This document shows, piece by piece, positions 43,581 through 53,437 of a DNA stretch of 64,000 bases; the first letter of the stretch is position 1; each line of letters starts with the position of its first letter. Location of the stretch: the NCBI RefSeq assembly GCF_003545885.1, contig NZ_QHCT01000007.1, positions 62,001 to 126,000 of the forward strand, read 5' to 3'. The notes below the pieces were generated by a model. The model was given only the letters and a program-made list of their open reading frames with translations. It was not told the DNA's origin and searched no databases. Both the position numbers and the translations under genes were made by a program. Origin of the DNA: Leptospira stimsonii. Its GTDB lineage: Bacteria; Spirochaetota; Leptospiria; Leptospirales; Leptospiraceae.

Positions 43581-46500
43581 ATGGAAACCCTAGACTCTCA
43601 CCTTTTGAATTCCGAGTTCTTTCGGCAAATCTTTGAAACGAGTAGAGATGGAATCGCCATTGCAAATCTGGACGGCGTCTTTTTGGAAGCAAACCCGGCC
43701 TTTCTTTCTCTCACTGGTTATTCTTTAGAAGAACTTCGGAGCATCACACTCTGGTCCCTCACGCCCGATCACTGGATCGCAAACGAAAAAAGAATTTTCG
43801 AAGAATACCTTCTTCCCACCGGTTATTCCCAAGAAATAGAAAAGGAATACATTCGAAAGGATGGAAGTATCGTTCCCATCTGCGTGAAGGCTCACGTCAT
43901 TCAGGATGATTCTAAAAATCCGATCGCGATCTGGGGAATCGTAAGAGATATTTCCGAACAAAAAAGAAACGAAAACGTTCAACAAAAATTATACCAAGAG
44001 GCAAAGGAAGGTTGGGACGCGCTCAAAAGTATTTTTTTGCTCAATCCTCTGCCTATGGCCCTCACCGAAATCCAAACGGGAAAAATTTTGGAAGCGAATC
44101 AGAAATTCGCTGAACAGATAGAGTCTACGATCGAAGGGATCATCGGAAAAACAACCTTGGAATTGGGACTTTGGTTTTCGGAAGAAGCAAGAACCACGAT
44201 TCTTTTGAACATGAAACGAGACGGGTTTGTGGACGGAATCGAAATGCCGTTTCGAACCGTGACCGGCAAGGAATTTTGGGGATTGTTTTCGGCGAAAGCG
44301 ATCGAATACAAAGGTGAAACGGCGCTTCTTAGCATCACGGTTCCGATGACCGACCGAATCAAAGAGGAAAAGGAAAAACAAAAACTCTTAGACGAGGTCC
44401 GTGAAAAAGAGGAAATTCTCAATCAAATCTTTCTCTTAAATCCTTCCTCAATCACATTATCAAAATTGAATGGATCTTATCTCTTTGTAAACGATCTTTT
44501 CCTGGAATATCTCGGTAAAAAACGGGAAGAGGTGATCGGGCACAACCCTATTGAACTCGGAGTATATTACGACAGCTCGGATCGTGAAAGAATTCGGATG
44601 GCTTTGGAAAAGGACGGAGTCGTTCGGAATCTGGAAGTTAAAATGCAAACTCCGGACGGAAACTTAAAAACGATTCTTTTTTCGGCGAGAATCTTAGAAT
44701 CTTTTGGAGAGAAAAAAATTCTCGCGATCGGTCACGATATTTCCGAGATCAAGGCATACGCCAAAGATTTAGAATCCCTTGCAGAGGAATTGGAACGACG
44801 CAAGAGAACATTTCAGAAACTCTTTCAACTCATTCCTTCCTCTCTCGTCCTGACCGATTGGGAAAATCGAAGGATCATCGATATCAACGAAAGATTTTTG
44901 GAAATGGTAAAGCTCGACCGGAGCGACGTGGTCGGAAAGACCACTCCCGAAATCAAAGTTTGGGATAACGCGGCCAATTTTCGAAACGAAGTCTACGAAG
45001 CGCTTTCTGAACACGGAGAAGTAAAAAATTTAGAATCTACCTTTACCGCGTCCGACGGAACCGAAATTCCGATTCTTTACTCCGCAAGAATCACGGACTT
45101 GGACGGAAAAAAACACGTTATTTCCCTTTCGACCGATATCACGGAAAAAAAGAAAGCGGATGAAGAGCGGAAAGCATTGGATGAAGAACTGATGCTGAGT
45201 AAGGATCTTTTTGAAAAGTTGTTTCAACTCAATCCTGCCGCAGTTTCTCTTTCCGAGCTTGAAACCGGAATCTATCGACAGATCAATCAATCTTATTGCG
45301 ACCTAATCGGTTATACGAGGGAGCAAATCTTAGGGAAGTCCTCTCTCGATTTAGGAATCTGGAGGACTTCGTTTGATCGTGCCGCTCTCATCAAACAATT
45401 ACAAGAGAAGGGCGGAACCGGTCCGATCGAGGCGGTCATTCAAAGTTCTGACGGAACGCTAAAACACGTGTTATCCGGAAATCGGGTCTTTCAGTGGAAT
45501 GGAAAACCGATGTTGCTCGCACTTTTGATAGACGTTACTGATAAGAGAAAAATGGAATCGGAACGTGACGAATACTTTGCGAAGATGCAGGAAAGTAAGG
45601 ACCTGTTCGAAATGGTCTTCGAGATGAATCCGGATACGATCACTCTGAGCGATCTTTTCACAGGCAAATACATTAAAGTAAACGAACATTTTTCTGAAAT
45701 GCTTCAATATAGGAAGGAAGAAACAAGAGGAAAGAGCGCGGTCGAACTCGGAATTTGGAGCGATCTAAAAGAAAGAGAAGCGGTCGTTCAGAAATTGGAG
45801 ATCGAGGGTCTCGTTAGAGACTACGAAGTAAGATTCCGAAAAAAAGACGGAAAGTTAGTCGACACTCTCTTTTCGGCGCGAGTCGTAAATTTGGGAAATA
45901 CGCCCACCGTCATCGCGATCACTCGAGATATCACTCAGATCAAAAACGCGACGAGAGAAAAGGAAGAACAAGCCAAACAGATCGCATTACACGCGCAGGC
46001 GTTGATGGAGATGGCGACCGATTCCGAATTTGCTTTCGGAAATTTAGAGATGGGCGCGCGCAAGATCGCGATCATGGCCGCCGAAGTTTTAAATTGCGAC
46101 AGAGCCACGATATGGATTTTTGATTCGGACGATCTCAGCTCATGGACCGTGGTCGCCGGTTGGGATCGACGAGATCAAAGATTCATCGAAAAAATTCGAA
46201 TGGATCTGACGCTCTATCCACACTATTCTGAATCCATACTAAAGGATCGATTTGTGGACGCGACTGACGCCGTAAACGATCCGCGCACTTTCGATTTGTC
46301 GAAAGATTACTTCATTCCTCTCGGAATCGTATCTTTGTTGGAGGTCCCCTTTTTTCTTAGGGGTAAAATCAAAGGAATCGTCTGTTTGGGACACAGAGGC
46401 GAATTGAGAAAGTGGAAAGGTCACGAAAAACAATTCGTATTCACGATCGCGGAACAGGTCACACAACTCTTATTAAACGCAGAGAGAAAAGAAGCCAAAG

Positions 46501-47552
46501 AAGAATTGGAAAAAGCGGTCCTCGTTCGAACATCCGAATTGGCGCAGGCCTTGGAGAATCTCCAAAAAACCCAGGAACAACTGATTCTTTCCGAAAAGAT
46601 GGCGGCCTTAGGCCAACTCGTCGCTGGAATCGCGCATGAGATCAACAATCCGTTAGGCGCCATTTCAGCGTTGAGCGGTGAATTGAAAGCCTATCTCAAT
46701 TCTTCGGCGGATCGAATGGAACAACTCGGTCCGCAACTTTCTTTGGTAAGCGCGGACTTTGTACAAGGTCTTTCTGAAATGATACGAAAAGGAATTGAGA
46801 GTAAGGAAAATATTCTTTCCAGAGAAAATAGAAGGGAAGTCCTACATTCGCTTCGCGCACAACTCAAAGCACTCGGATTCGAAAACGGTCACGATATAGC
46901 GGATCGACTTTTGGACAACGGAATTCCCCAGGCACTACAAGAGTTTCCGATTCTATTTCAAAATCCGATCCATTATCCTCTCGTAAAGTTTGCCTTGGAA
47001 GAAGTTCAAACCTATAAGAATATTTTATCGATACGGTTGGCAGTGGATCGAACGTCAAAGATCGTTTACGCTCTAAAAAATTACGCTCATATCGATGCGG
47101 ACGAAGCGAGAGGAAAGGTGTTGATCGATCTTGCCGAGAACATAGAAACCGTTCTAACGATTTATAATAATAAAATCAAAAGCGGCGTGGAATTGGAACT
47201 CGACTTTCCGACTCGACCGATGATCCAAGCCTACCCGGATGATCTGGTTCAAGTCTGGACCAATCTGATCTATAACTCACTTCAAGCGATGAAGTTCAAA
47301 GGAAAGATCAAAATATCCATATCGGAATCGGACAAGGAAGTGAGCGTTTCCGTCGAAGACAACGGCCCCGGGATTCCTCCCGAGATGAAGGAGAAAATTT
47401 TCGATCCGTTCTTCACCACAAAAGGGCCAGGAGAAGGAAGCGGATTGGGTTTGGATATCTCAAGAAGGATCGTAAAAAAACACGAAGGAAGAATCGAGCT
47501 CCATTCAAAACCGGGTAAAACTATCTTTCATATCATTCTTCCGAAAGGATAA
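43581..47552 (+). CDS. giant multi-PAS/GAF sensor histidine kinase
   Basis: 1323 residues, no membrane segment. Six PAS domains follow one another at about 130-residue intervals (about 10-130, 150-260, 280-390, 410-525, 545-655, 675-790); domains 2-6 are clearly related to each other, each with an F-x-L-NP-x-x-x-x-LS-type start and a G-x-x-x-x-ELG-x-W segment. A GAF domain (about 815-960) and a coiled coil precede the transmitter: [17 protein letters not shown] (H box), [10 protein letters not shown] (N box), DNGPGIPPE and [12 protein letters not shown] (G boxes). About 130 residues separate the H-box helix from the region before the ATPase, more than usual. An AraC gene follows after 12 bases. 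Confidence 0.9.
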   Translation: METLDSHLLNSEFFRQIFETSRDGIAIANLDGVFLEANPAFLSLTGYSLEELRSITLWSLTPDHWIANEKRIFEEYLLPTGYSQEIEKEYIRKDGSIVPICVKAHVIQDDSKNPIAIWGIVRDISEQKRNENVQQKLYQEAKEGWDALKSIFLLNPLPMALTEIQTGKILEANQKFAEQIESTIEGIIGKTTLELGLWFSEEARTTILLNMKRDGFVDGIEMPFRTVTGKEFWGLFSAKAIEYKGETALLSITVPMTDRIKEEKEKQKLLDEVREKEEILNQIFLLNPSSITLSKLNGSYLFVNDLFLEYLGKKREEVIGHNPIELGVYYDSSDRERIRMALEKDGVVRNLEVKMQTPDGNLKTILFSARILESFGEKKILAIGHDISEIKAYAKDLESLAEELERRKRTFQKLFQLIPSSLVLTDWENRRIIDINERFLEMVKLDRSDVVGKTTPEIKVWDNAANFRNEVYEALSEHGEVKNLESTFTASDGTEIPILYSARITDLDGKKHVISLSTDITEKKKADEERKALDEELMLSKDLFEKLFQLNPAAVSLSELETGIYRQINQSYCDLIGYTREQILGKSSLDLGIWRTSFDRAALIKQLQEKGGTGPIEAVIQSSDGTLKHVLSGNRVFQWNGKPMLLALLIDVTDKRKMESERDEYFAKMQESKDLFEMVFEMNPDTITLSDLFTGKYIKVNEHFSEMLQYRKEETRGKSAVELGIWSDLKEREAVVQKLEIEGLVRDYEVRFRKKDGKLVDTLFSARVVNLGNTPTVIAITRDITQIKNATREKEEQAKQIALHAQALMEMATDSEFAFGNLEMGARKIAIMAAEVLNCDRATIWIFDSDDLSSWTVVAGWDRRDQRFIEKIRMDLTLYPHYSESILKDRFVDATDAVNDPRTFDLSKDYFIPLGIVSLLEVPFFLRGKIKGIVCLGHRGELRKWKGHEKQFVFTIAEQVTQLLLNAERKEAKEELEKAVLVRTSELAQALENLQKTQEQLILSEKMAALGQLVAGIAHEINNPLGAISALSGELKAYLNSSADRMEQLGPQLSLVSADFVQGLSEMIRKGIESKENILSRENRREVLHSLRAQLKALGFENGHDIADRLLDNGIPQALQEFPILFQNPIHYPLVKFALEEVQTYKNILSIRLAVDRTSKIVYALKNYAHIDADEARGKVLIDLAENIETVLTIYNNKIKSGVELELDFPTRPMIQAYPDDLVQVWTNLIYNSLQAMKFKGKIKISISESDKEVSVSVEDNGPGIPPEMKEKIFDPFFTTKGPGEGSGLGLDISRRIVKKHEGRIELHSKPGKTIFHIILPKG

Positions 47553-47564
47553 TCGAAGCTTCGA

Positions 47565-48725
47565 TTGAATTTGTGGAATCGCGAGGGAAAAAATTCTGGA
47601 CTGAGAATTCGAATTCCGGTTCTATCTCCTCTCGTGTCCTCCATTCTAACAGAGACCGTCTTTTTTGGCGCCGTATTCGGTTTATTGATCGGATTGGGAG
47701 CGCTTCTTAGACCCAACGCGGGAATTCAAAATCGACTCGTTTTTCTTTTGAACTTATGCGGATCTATATTATTCTTTTATGTTTATTTCCTTCTAAAGGA
47801 CATTCACTTCGAAACACGTTTTTTAAATTACATGTATGTACCTTGGTCTTGGTTTTTGGGGGCTGGAATGTACAGCCTTTTTTCGGCGACCGTTCGGGAT
47901 TCTTATAGTTGGAAGAAGGACAGGTGGATGTATGTCCCCGGCCTGGTTCTTACGATCCTGATTCCTTTTTGTTCCTTGATTCAACCGGACTGGTTCGGGG
48001 ATCGACCGGAAGATTTTTTTCATAAGAAAACTACGAGCCTATGGGATCTATTGTTTCTCACAGGATTTTTCATCAATTTAGGCTACTATGCGTTTATCTT
48101 TTGGGACACTCGTTCGGTGTTTCGCATTTCTCAATTGAAAAAAGAACCCGGAGGTCGTCTCCTTTTATTGGTGTTAGGCGGAGGCGCGAGCGTTACCATT
48201 CTTCTGCTTTCAGCCTATTTGTTAAGAGAACTGGATCTTCTCTACGCCTCCGTGGTAGCGACCACTGTTTATAGCGTAATCGCATATCTTTTCCATCAGA
48301 GAATTCCAAAGCTGTTGGGTGAGATCGGCCCTGCAGTGAAAGAAGCATATCAAAATTCCAGATTGGAAAGTGTAGACCTTACCGAGGTGGAATCTCTCTT
48401 ACATCGGCTTATGAACGTTGAAAAAATATTCCTCCAGGAAGATTTGGATCTTTCCACGTTGGCCGAGCGGTTGAATCTAAAGCCCTATCAGTTAACGGAA
48501 TTCTTAAATTCAAGAAAAGGAATGAACTTTTCCAAGTTTATCAATTCTTATCGGGTTCAGGAAGCCGCAGAAATTCTCAAATCGGAAGAAGGAGCCAATA
48601 TCCTTTCGGTCGCGTATCGTTCCGGTTTTAATTCGAAGGCGACCTTCAATCTTGCGTTCAAATCCGTTATCGGGACATCGCCTCGGGATTATTTGAGAAT
48701 GGCGAGAAAGATTCGATCCGGTTGA
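47565..48725 (+). CDS. membrane-bound AraC-family transcriptional regulator
   Basis: 386 residues: about seven hydrophobic segments (residues 28-250) followed by a cytoplasmic linker and an AraC-type double helix-turn-helix (LSTLAERLNLKPYQLTEFLN for the first motif, ILSVAYRSGFNSKATFNLAF and PRDYLRMAR for the second). The layout is that of 7TM-HTH regulators. The start is uncertain: TTG at 47565 is the longest option, GTG at 47634 would still leave all membrane segments. It begins 12 bases after the multi-PAS kinase stop, so the two are probably co-transcribed. Confidence 0.82.
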   Translation: MNLWNREGKNSGLRIRIPVLSPLVSSILTETVFFGAVFGLLIGLGALLRPNAGIQNRLVFLLNLCGSILFFYVYFLLKDIHFETRFLNYMYVPWSWFLGAGMYSLFSATVRDSYSWKKDRWMYVPGLVLTILIPFCSLIQPDWFGDRPEDFFHKKTTSLWDLLFLTGFFINLGYYAFIFWDTRSVFRISQLKKEPGGRLLLLVLGGGASVTILLLSAYLLRELDLLYASVVATTVYSVIAYLFHQRIPKLLGEIGPAVKEAYQNSRLESVDLTEVESLLHRLMNVEKIFLQEDLDLSTLAERLNLKPYQLTEFLNSRKGMNFSKFINSYRVQEAAEILKSEEGANILSVAYRSGFNSKATFNLAFKSVIGTSPRDYLRMARKIRSG

Positions 48726-48981
48726 GTGATCCAATGCAAAGTAATCTTGGAAGCAGTCAAAACCGGTGATTCCTCTTGCATAGGATTGAACAAACGTTTA
48801 TTGTTTAAACGAAGCCACGGTTCATTTGGAAAATCCCCCAAAAAGAGATCTTAATTTTAAATCTAAGACCTTTAATTTGGCTCAAATCCGAATCTTAGGC
48901 GAATTCTTCGTGTGCGAAGAGTAAACTTCTTCTCCATAAGTGAAAAATGCGTTTTACGCTAAAAGCTTTAGGAGAAAAAAA

Positions 48982-50730
48982 ATGAGAATTGGATTTCGAA
49001 TAACAAGTGTGTTAAAAGCAGGAAGTGTTTTCTTTCTGCTAACTTTCTTAATGAACTGCGGTAGCGAATCCGCTGACTCGTCGCAAAAGAATCGAGCGGT
49101 CTTAGCGGCGTTGATCCCCGGCGCGACAACGGCTCTTTTAAACGGAACTTCGGCACCGAGCCACTTTCAGCAAGGGATCACTTCTTCCCAGGTGGATTCG
49201 GCATTTCAAGCGGAGAACGACGGGAGTTTTACTTTTAACGATTCCATCGTGATTCGTTCTGCAGACGGAACTTCTCTCGCGGCAAATCTCTTTCAACCGA
49301 AGAATCTTGTATCCGGACAAAAATACCCGACCGTGATTTTTGTAAACAGTTGGGCCTTGAACGAATATGAATATCTCGTCCCCGCCGCAAAACTCGCAAA
49401 AAAAGGATACATCGTGTTGAGCTACAGCACTCGGGGGTTCGGGATATCGAGTGGTCTGATCAATACCGCAGGCGTAAAGGATCGTCAGGATTTATCCGCG
49501 GTGATCGATTGGCTTCAAACAAACACACAAGTAGATTCTTCTAATATTGGAATATCAGGAATTTCTTATGGAGCTGGAATTTCATTGTTAGGCGTAAGCT
49601 CGGAGCCGAGAATCAAAACCGCGGTAGCGATGAGCGGATGGGGAGATCTCAAACGATCGCTTTACGGAAACGACACACCTCGTTTAGTCTGGGGTCTGAT
49701 TTTGATCGGTGCCGGTTATTTTACGGGAAGAATGGATCCTGTGATCGCCGAGAACTTTGGGAAACTTCTCTCCCATACGGATATCGCCGGCGTTACTACA
49801 TGGGCGGCGGAACGTTCTCCTGCGAGTTTTGTTTCTCAACTCAACGCCTCCGGTAAACCGGTTTATATATCGAGCAACTTCGAAGACTTCTTATTCAATC
49901 CGAATCAGATGCTCGACTACTATGCTTCTTTGACCGTTCCCAAAAAATTGGATATGAACGAAGGCATTCACGCGACTGCGGAGATCGGCGGCATTCTCGG
50001 TCTTTCCAATCCGATCTGGGACAACGCTTACGCTTGGTTCGATTACTGGTTGAAAGGAATCAACAACGGAATCATGACGAAACCTCAAGTCTCCTTTCAA
50101 AAAAGATTCAACGGACCGAGGGTGACACTTCCTTCCTGGCCTTCTTCAACCGTCTCGGAAAAAACTTATTACTTAAAACCGAGAACTCTGTTTACAGACG
50201 GAAAAATTTCCTCTACGCAAAATACGAACAATCAGAATACGGGAATTCTCTCCGGAGCGGATACGATCGCGACCACCGGGATTCCTTTGATTTCCGATAT
50301 TCTTGCTTCACATCTCGAGGTTCCCGTTACGGCGTCTTTGGATTGGTTGAGCAGAATCAATGGGATCGTCTACGAATCGGATTCTCTTGCCTCCGTCCTG
50401 AAAATCAGAGGTAAAATTATCTGGAAGGGTCAGGTTTCTTCTTCATTAGGAAAAGCGAATGTGAATGTTTACTTTTACGATGTAGGAAGTAACGGAGTGG
50501 GGAAGTTGATTACTCACGGGACCGCTTCCGTCTATGTTTCCGCGTTTGAAACATCGGATCTCACAATCGACCTGAATGCGGTCGCTTATGACGTTCCGGC
50601 GGGAAATAGAATTGCGATCGCTCTGGATACTTTTGATCCTCAATACGCGGTTCCTACCGCGTTGGTCTATGGATTGGATGTAAAGCACAACCCGAGCAAT
50701 CAATCGACGCTCTCGATCCAAGCGGAATGA
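48982..50730 (+). CDS. CocE/NonD-family alpha/beta-hydrolase lipoprotein
   Basis: 582 residues from an ATG with AGGAG 8 bases upstream. The signal ends in the lipobox TFLMNC (Cys about 26). The N-terminal half is an X-Pro dipeptidyl-peptidase/CocE-type hydrolase: KYPTVIFVNSW, the nucleophile elbow GISGISYGAG, a probable acid in SSNFEDFLFNPNQ and a His in MNEGIHATAE. The second half (about 370-582) is the jelly-roll PepX_C domain typical of the S15 family. It probably hydrolyses an ester or amide at the cell surface; the substrate is unknown. The upstream ATG at 48940 would displace the signal peptide and is rejected. Confidence 0.85.
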   Translation: MRIGFRITSVLKAGSVFFLLTFLMNCGSESADSSQKNRAVLAALIPGATTALLNGTSAPSHFQQGITSSQVDSAFQAENDGSFTFNDSIVIRSADGTSLAANLFQPKNLVSGQKYPTVIFVNSWALNEYEYLVPAAKLAKKGYIVLSYSTRGFGISSGLINTAGVKDRQDLSAVIDWLQTNTQVDSSNIGISGISYGAGISLLGVSSEPRIKTAVAMSGWGDLKRSLYGNDTPRLVWGLILIGAGYFTGRMDPVIAENFGKLLSHTDIAGVTTWAAERSPASFVSQLNASGKPVYISSNFEDFLFNPNQMLDYYASLTVPKKLDMNEGIHATAEIGGILGLSNPIWDNAYAWFDYWLKGINNGIMTKPQVSFQKRFNGPRVTLPSWPSSTVSEKTYYLKPRTLFTDGKISSTQNTNNQNTGILSGADTIATTGIPLISDILASHLEVPVTASLDWLSRINGIVYESDSLASVLKIRGKIIWKGQVSSSLGKANVNVYFYDVGSNGVGKLITHGTASVYVSAFETSDLTIDLNAVAYDVPAGNRIAIALDTFDPQYAVPTALVYGLDVKHNPSNQSTLSIQAE

Positions 50731-50749
50731 GACTTCGATAAATGAAAGT

Positions 50750-50786
50750 CGAGTCGAAATCCGTTTCGGCTCGTCTTACCTCGTTT
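50750..50786 (+). terminator. probable terminator of the CocE-type gene
   Basis: CGAGTCGAAA (50750-50759) pairs with TTTCGGCTCG (50764-50773), one T-G wobble, around a 4-base loop. A T-containing tail (TCTTACCTCGTTTT) follows. It starts 19 bases after the stop codon. Confidence 0.5.
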
Positions 50787-50870
50787 TAGAATCCGAAAAC
50801 AGAAGAGTTAAGACAAATTTTTAATCAATAAAAAGTTGAATTCTTGGGAGAATTCGATTTCTATTGCCTG

Positions 50871-51689
50871 ATGGAAAATAAACTTTTGGACTCGTTTCTT
50901 TTCGGTTGGTTTTTTGTAATTGGCATCGTGATTCTTATCGGAAGTTTGCTTTTTCCAAAAACCGAAGAGGTCGTCGATCCGGGGGCAGTTGCAAGTCCTT
51001 CCTTTTTTCAACAAATTTCGGATGGGATCGATTCCGTTCTGAAAGAAATGAAGTCGAGTTCGAACACAAATCAATCCTCGAATTCTTCTTCCCCACCTTC
51101 TCAAGAACCGGAAGAAGATCCGAACTTAGTTTTCAATCGAGCCTACGACGCTTATGAAAGAGGAGACTATCAGAGCGCGTTAGACGATTATTCCAAATAC
51201 ATCGAGAAGGTTCCCACCGACGCATCGGGGCGCTACAATCGCGGGCTCGCGTTTTATTATTTAAAAAATTATTCGGACGCGGCTACCGACTTTGAAAAAG
51301 CCGTCGAGCTTGATCCTAAAAAAGCGGAAGCATATTTATATAAGGGATACAGTCACGAACGATTGGACGATTGTATGCAGTCGATCGAAGATTTTCAGAA
51401 AGCCATCGACTTGGGATTCAATAAGAACGCGAAATTGTATCAGTTCAAAGCCCGTTGCGAAAACAAAGAAGAAGACTATGCGCAAGGATTGAAGGACGCG
51501 CAGAAAGCGGTCTCCCTGGATAAAAAAGATTCTTACGGATATTTTGAGGTCGCCTACGCGCAATACGGATTAAAAAAATACGCGGACTCGGTCGCCACGT
51601 ATTCAAAAGTGATTCAGATGAATCCGAAAGATGACGTCGCTTTTCACAATCGTGGTCTAGCCTATGTATTTTTAAAAAAGACCGCATAG
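50871..51689 (+). CDS. TPR-repeat membrane protein, ended early by an amber codon
   Basis: 272 residues: one N-terminal membrane helix (about 10-30, FGWFFVIGIVILIGSLLF), a Ser-rich linker and at least five tetratricopeptide repeats from about residue 85 (NRAYDAYERGDYQSALDDYS; GRYNRGLAFYYLKNYSDAAT; and so on). TPRs mediate protein contacts. The frame stops at TAG (51687-51689) in mid-repeat, right after GLAYVFLKK; the same frame then continues for 25 codons with a perfect end of a TPR, so the stop looks like a recent CAG-to-TAG change. The start is uncertain (ATG 50871 or TTG 50844). It converges on the DUF2079 gene. Confidence 0.75.
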   Translation: MENKLLDSFLFGWFFVIGIVILIGSLLFPKTEEVVDPGAVASPSFFQQISDGIDSVLKEMKSSSNTNQSSNSSSPPSQEPEEDPNLVFNRAYDAYERGDYQSALDDYSKYIEKVPTDASGRYNRGLAFYYLKNYSDAATDFEKAVELDPKKAEAYLYKGYSHERLDDCMQSIEDFQKAIDLGFNKNAKLYQFKARCENKEEDYAQGLKDAQKAVSLDKKDSYGYFEVAYAQYGLKKYADSVATYSKVIQMNPKDDVAFHNRGLAYVFLKKTA

Positions 51690-51767
51690 GCCTGTAAGGA
51701 TTTTCAAAAGTCATTGGACCTTGGCTATGAGGATTCAAAGGAAAGATTGAAAGAATATTGTAAGTGA
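51690..51767 (+). pseudogene. detached C-terminal end of the TPR gene
   Basis: In the same frame directly after the amber codon, 25 codons read ACKDFQKSLDLGYEDSK and on to EYCK, then TGA at 51765-51767. The first helix continues the interrupted TPR (A-C-x-D-F-x-K-S), and the E-x-C-K end is a common close for such proteins. It would be translated only by readthrough. Confidence 0.7.
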
Positions 51768-51772
51768 GAAAC

Positions 51773-53338
51773 TTATCGATTTTTATATAAGACAAAGTTT
51801 TTTGTTTGCGATACGATTTCGATTTTTTTCTCTTCGATTTCCTTTCGAATTCTTCCTTGAATTCTATCCGAAGAAAGATAAGGAGAATTGTACTCGAGAT
51901 CAAGAACGATCCATTTTTTGAAATCTCGATTCTCTCGGATCGGATACACTTCGTTTTGAATGGAAACATACGGAGATAGGTGAAAACCTGCGGAAACAAC
52001 CTCTCCCCACGGGATCGTTTTTAATAGGGTTCTTAATTCCTTTGCTTTTTCTTGATTCGGTTCGAGTCGGATCGGATACTGTCCGTCCCTTCCGTTTCTA
52101 TAAACGGAAAAGAAAAAAGTCAAAACGAGGAGGATCAGAATTTTTTTCTCTTTCGAAAAAGGGAAGAGACGTAACTTTTCTTCCCTTGCGATCCAGCCTT
52201 GAATTTTTTCCGCGCCGTTCTTTAGAATTACGATGAGGAACGGGATCAATGGATAGATATAGTAGCTGTACATTTCTCGGACCCAAGGATGAATCGAGAG
52301 TCGAAAGAGGGAATACAAACCGAGGAACGGCAAAAGAATCCATCCGGAGATTAAATTCCATAGACCCCATTCGAAACTTAAATCCCGAAGACCTTTTGCG
52401 TATTGTCTGATACTTTCCGGATTTTGAATATAGTGAAAAGCTGAATTCACCGGATTTACTTCCTCGCCTCCCCAGTATTCTTTCCAGTTTCGTTCTGCGG
52501 AATTTCCCGCAAAAGAACGGAAATACGGTTGGAGAATCCCGAAATAAAAGAGGCTCGATAGAAAGATACAAACCCATTCTCTTTTTCTTTCCTTATCCGT
52601 GAAGATCTGAAAAAAAGAAAGACCTGCCAAATAAATCGAAAGGTCCTCTTTGATTCCTAAAAAAAGTATGAGAGACGGTATCCAAACGAAGGGGTTTCTT
52701 TTTTTAATTCCTATCAAAAGCAAAAGAAATAAGACCGGAATCAAAATTTCAAAGTGAAGAGAATGTCCCAAGCGGTAGAAGCTCGAGGATCCGGTCCAGA
52801 GTAGAACCGCTACGACGGAGAGTTCTTCGGAGATCGCTGATTCTTTGAGATAGAGGAAGAGTAGGGGAAGTGTGATCGCACTGAAGAAAAAAACTCCGAT
52901 TCCAAATCCTAATTCCGATCCGAACAAAATCGGAAACGGAGACAAAAGAAGAATGGACGGAGACAAGTGGTGGGAAAGGAAATTCGCATTCTCATTCCAT
53001 CCGTAATATTGAGTTTCAAATATCCTTCCTTTGAATAGGGTCGACATCATTCTTGCTTGAGCGGTATAGTCCAGGTCTCCGAGCAAAAAAGAGTTCAACG
53101 CATTTTCCGTATAATGAATTCCTTCCACAAATACGATCAACGACCAGTATAAAATCCAGAAGTGAGAGGGAATGGGCTTGTAAAGATCGTATTTTTTCTT
53201 TTGAAGAATCCAAAAGAAAAAGGCTCCAAAGAGCAAGGTCGCAAGTAAAAAATTACCGGCGATTCCACGGCTTCCCAACCAATACTGAACGGGAAGATAG
53301 AATAGAAAAAAAGGATACAAAAAAATGTAAGAAGACAT
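51773..53338 (-). CDS. DUF2079 family membrane protein
   Basis: 521 residues with about ten membrane helices. The N-terminal half matches DUF2079: FLLGDLDYTAQARM near residue 85, ENANFLSHHLSPSILLLSPF near 115, and LILFLGIKEDLSIYLAGLSF near 218. The family is related to polytopic glycosyltransferases of the GT-C type and is thought to be a membrane glycosyl- or lipid-transferring enzyme, although no function is demonstrated. A soluble C-terminal part (about 440-521) follows the last helix. It ends 5 bases from the stop of the TPR fragment on the opposite strand. Confidence 0.82.
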   Translation of the reverse strand: MSSYIFLYPFFLFYLPVQYWLGSRGIAGNFLLATLLFGAFFFWILQKKKYDLYKPIPSHFWILYWSLIVFVEGIHYTENALNSFLLGDLDYTAQARMMSTLFKGRIFETQYYGWNENANFLSHHLSPSILLLSPFPILFGSELGFGIGVFFFSAITLPLLFLYLKESAISEELSVVAVLLWTGSSSFYRLGHSLHFEILIPVLFLLLLIGIKKRNPFVWIPSLILFLGIKEDLSIYLAGLSFFQIFTDKERKREWVCIFLSSLFYFGILQPYFRSFAGNSAERNWKEYWGGEEVNPVNSAFHYIQNPESIRQYAKGLRDLSFEWGLWNLISGWILLPFLGLYSLFRLSIHPWVREMYSYYIYPLIPFLIVILKNGAEKIQGWIAREEKLRLFPFSKEKKILILLVLTFFFSVYRNGRDGQYPIRLEPNQEKAKELRTLLKTIPWGEVVSAGFHLSPYVSIQNEVYPIRENRDFKKWIVLDLEYNSPYLSSDRIQGRIRKEIEEKKIEIVSQTKNFVLYKNR

Positions 53339-53437
53339 ACCGATTTTAGTCCAAGATGAATTCTTCGATTCTAAATTCTCTCGAAAAAAAAGTCTTCCGG
53401 ATTTTCGATCGTTCTTTCGATCGAATCGTTCCTTTGT

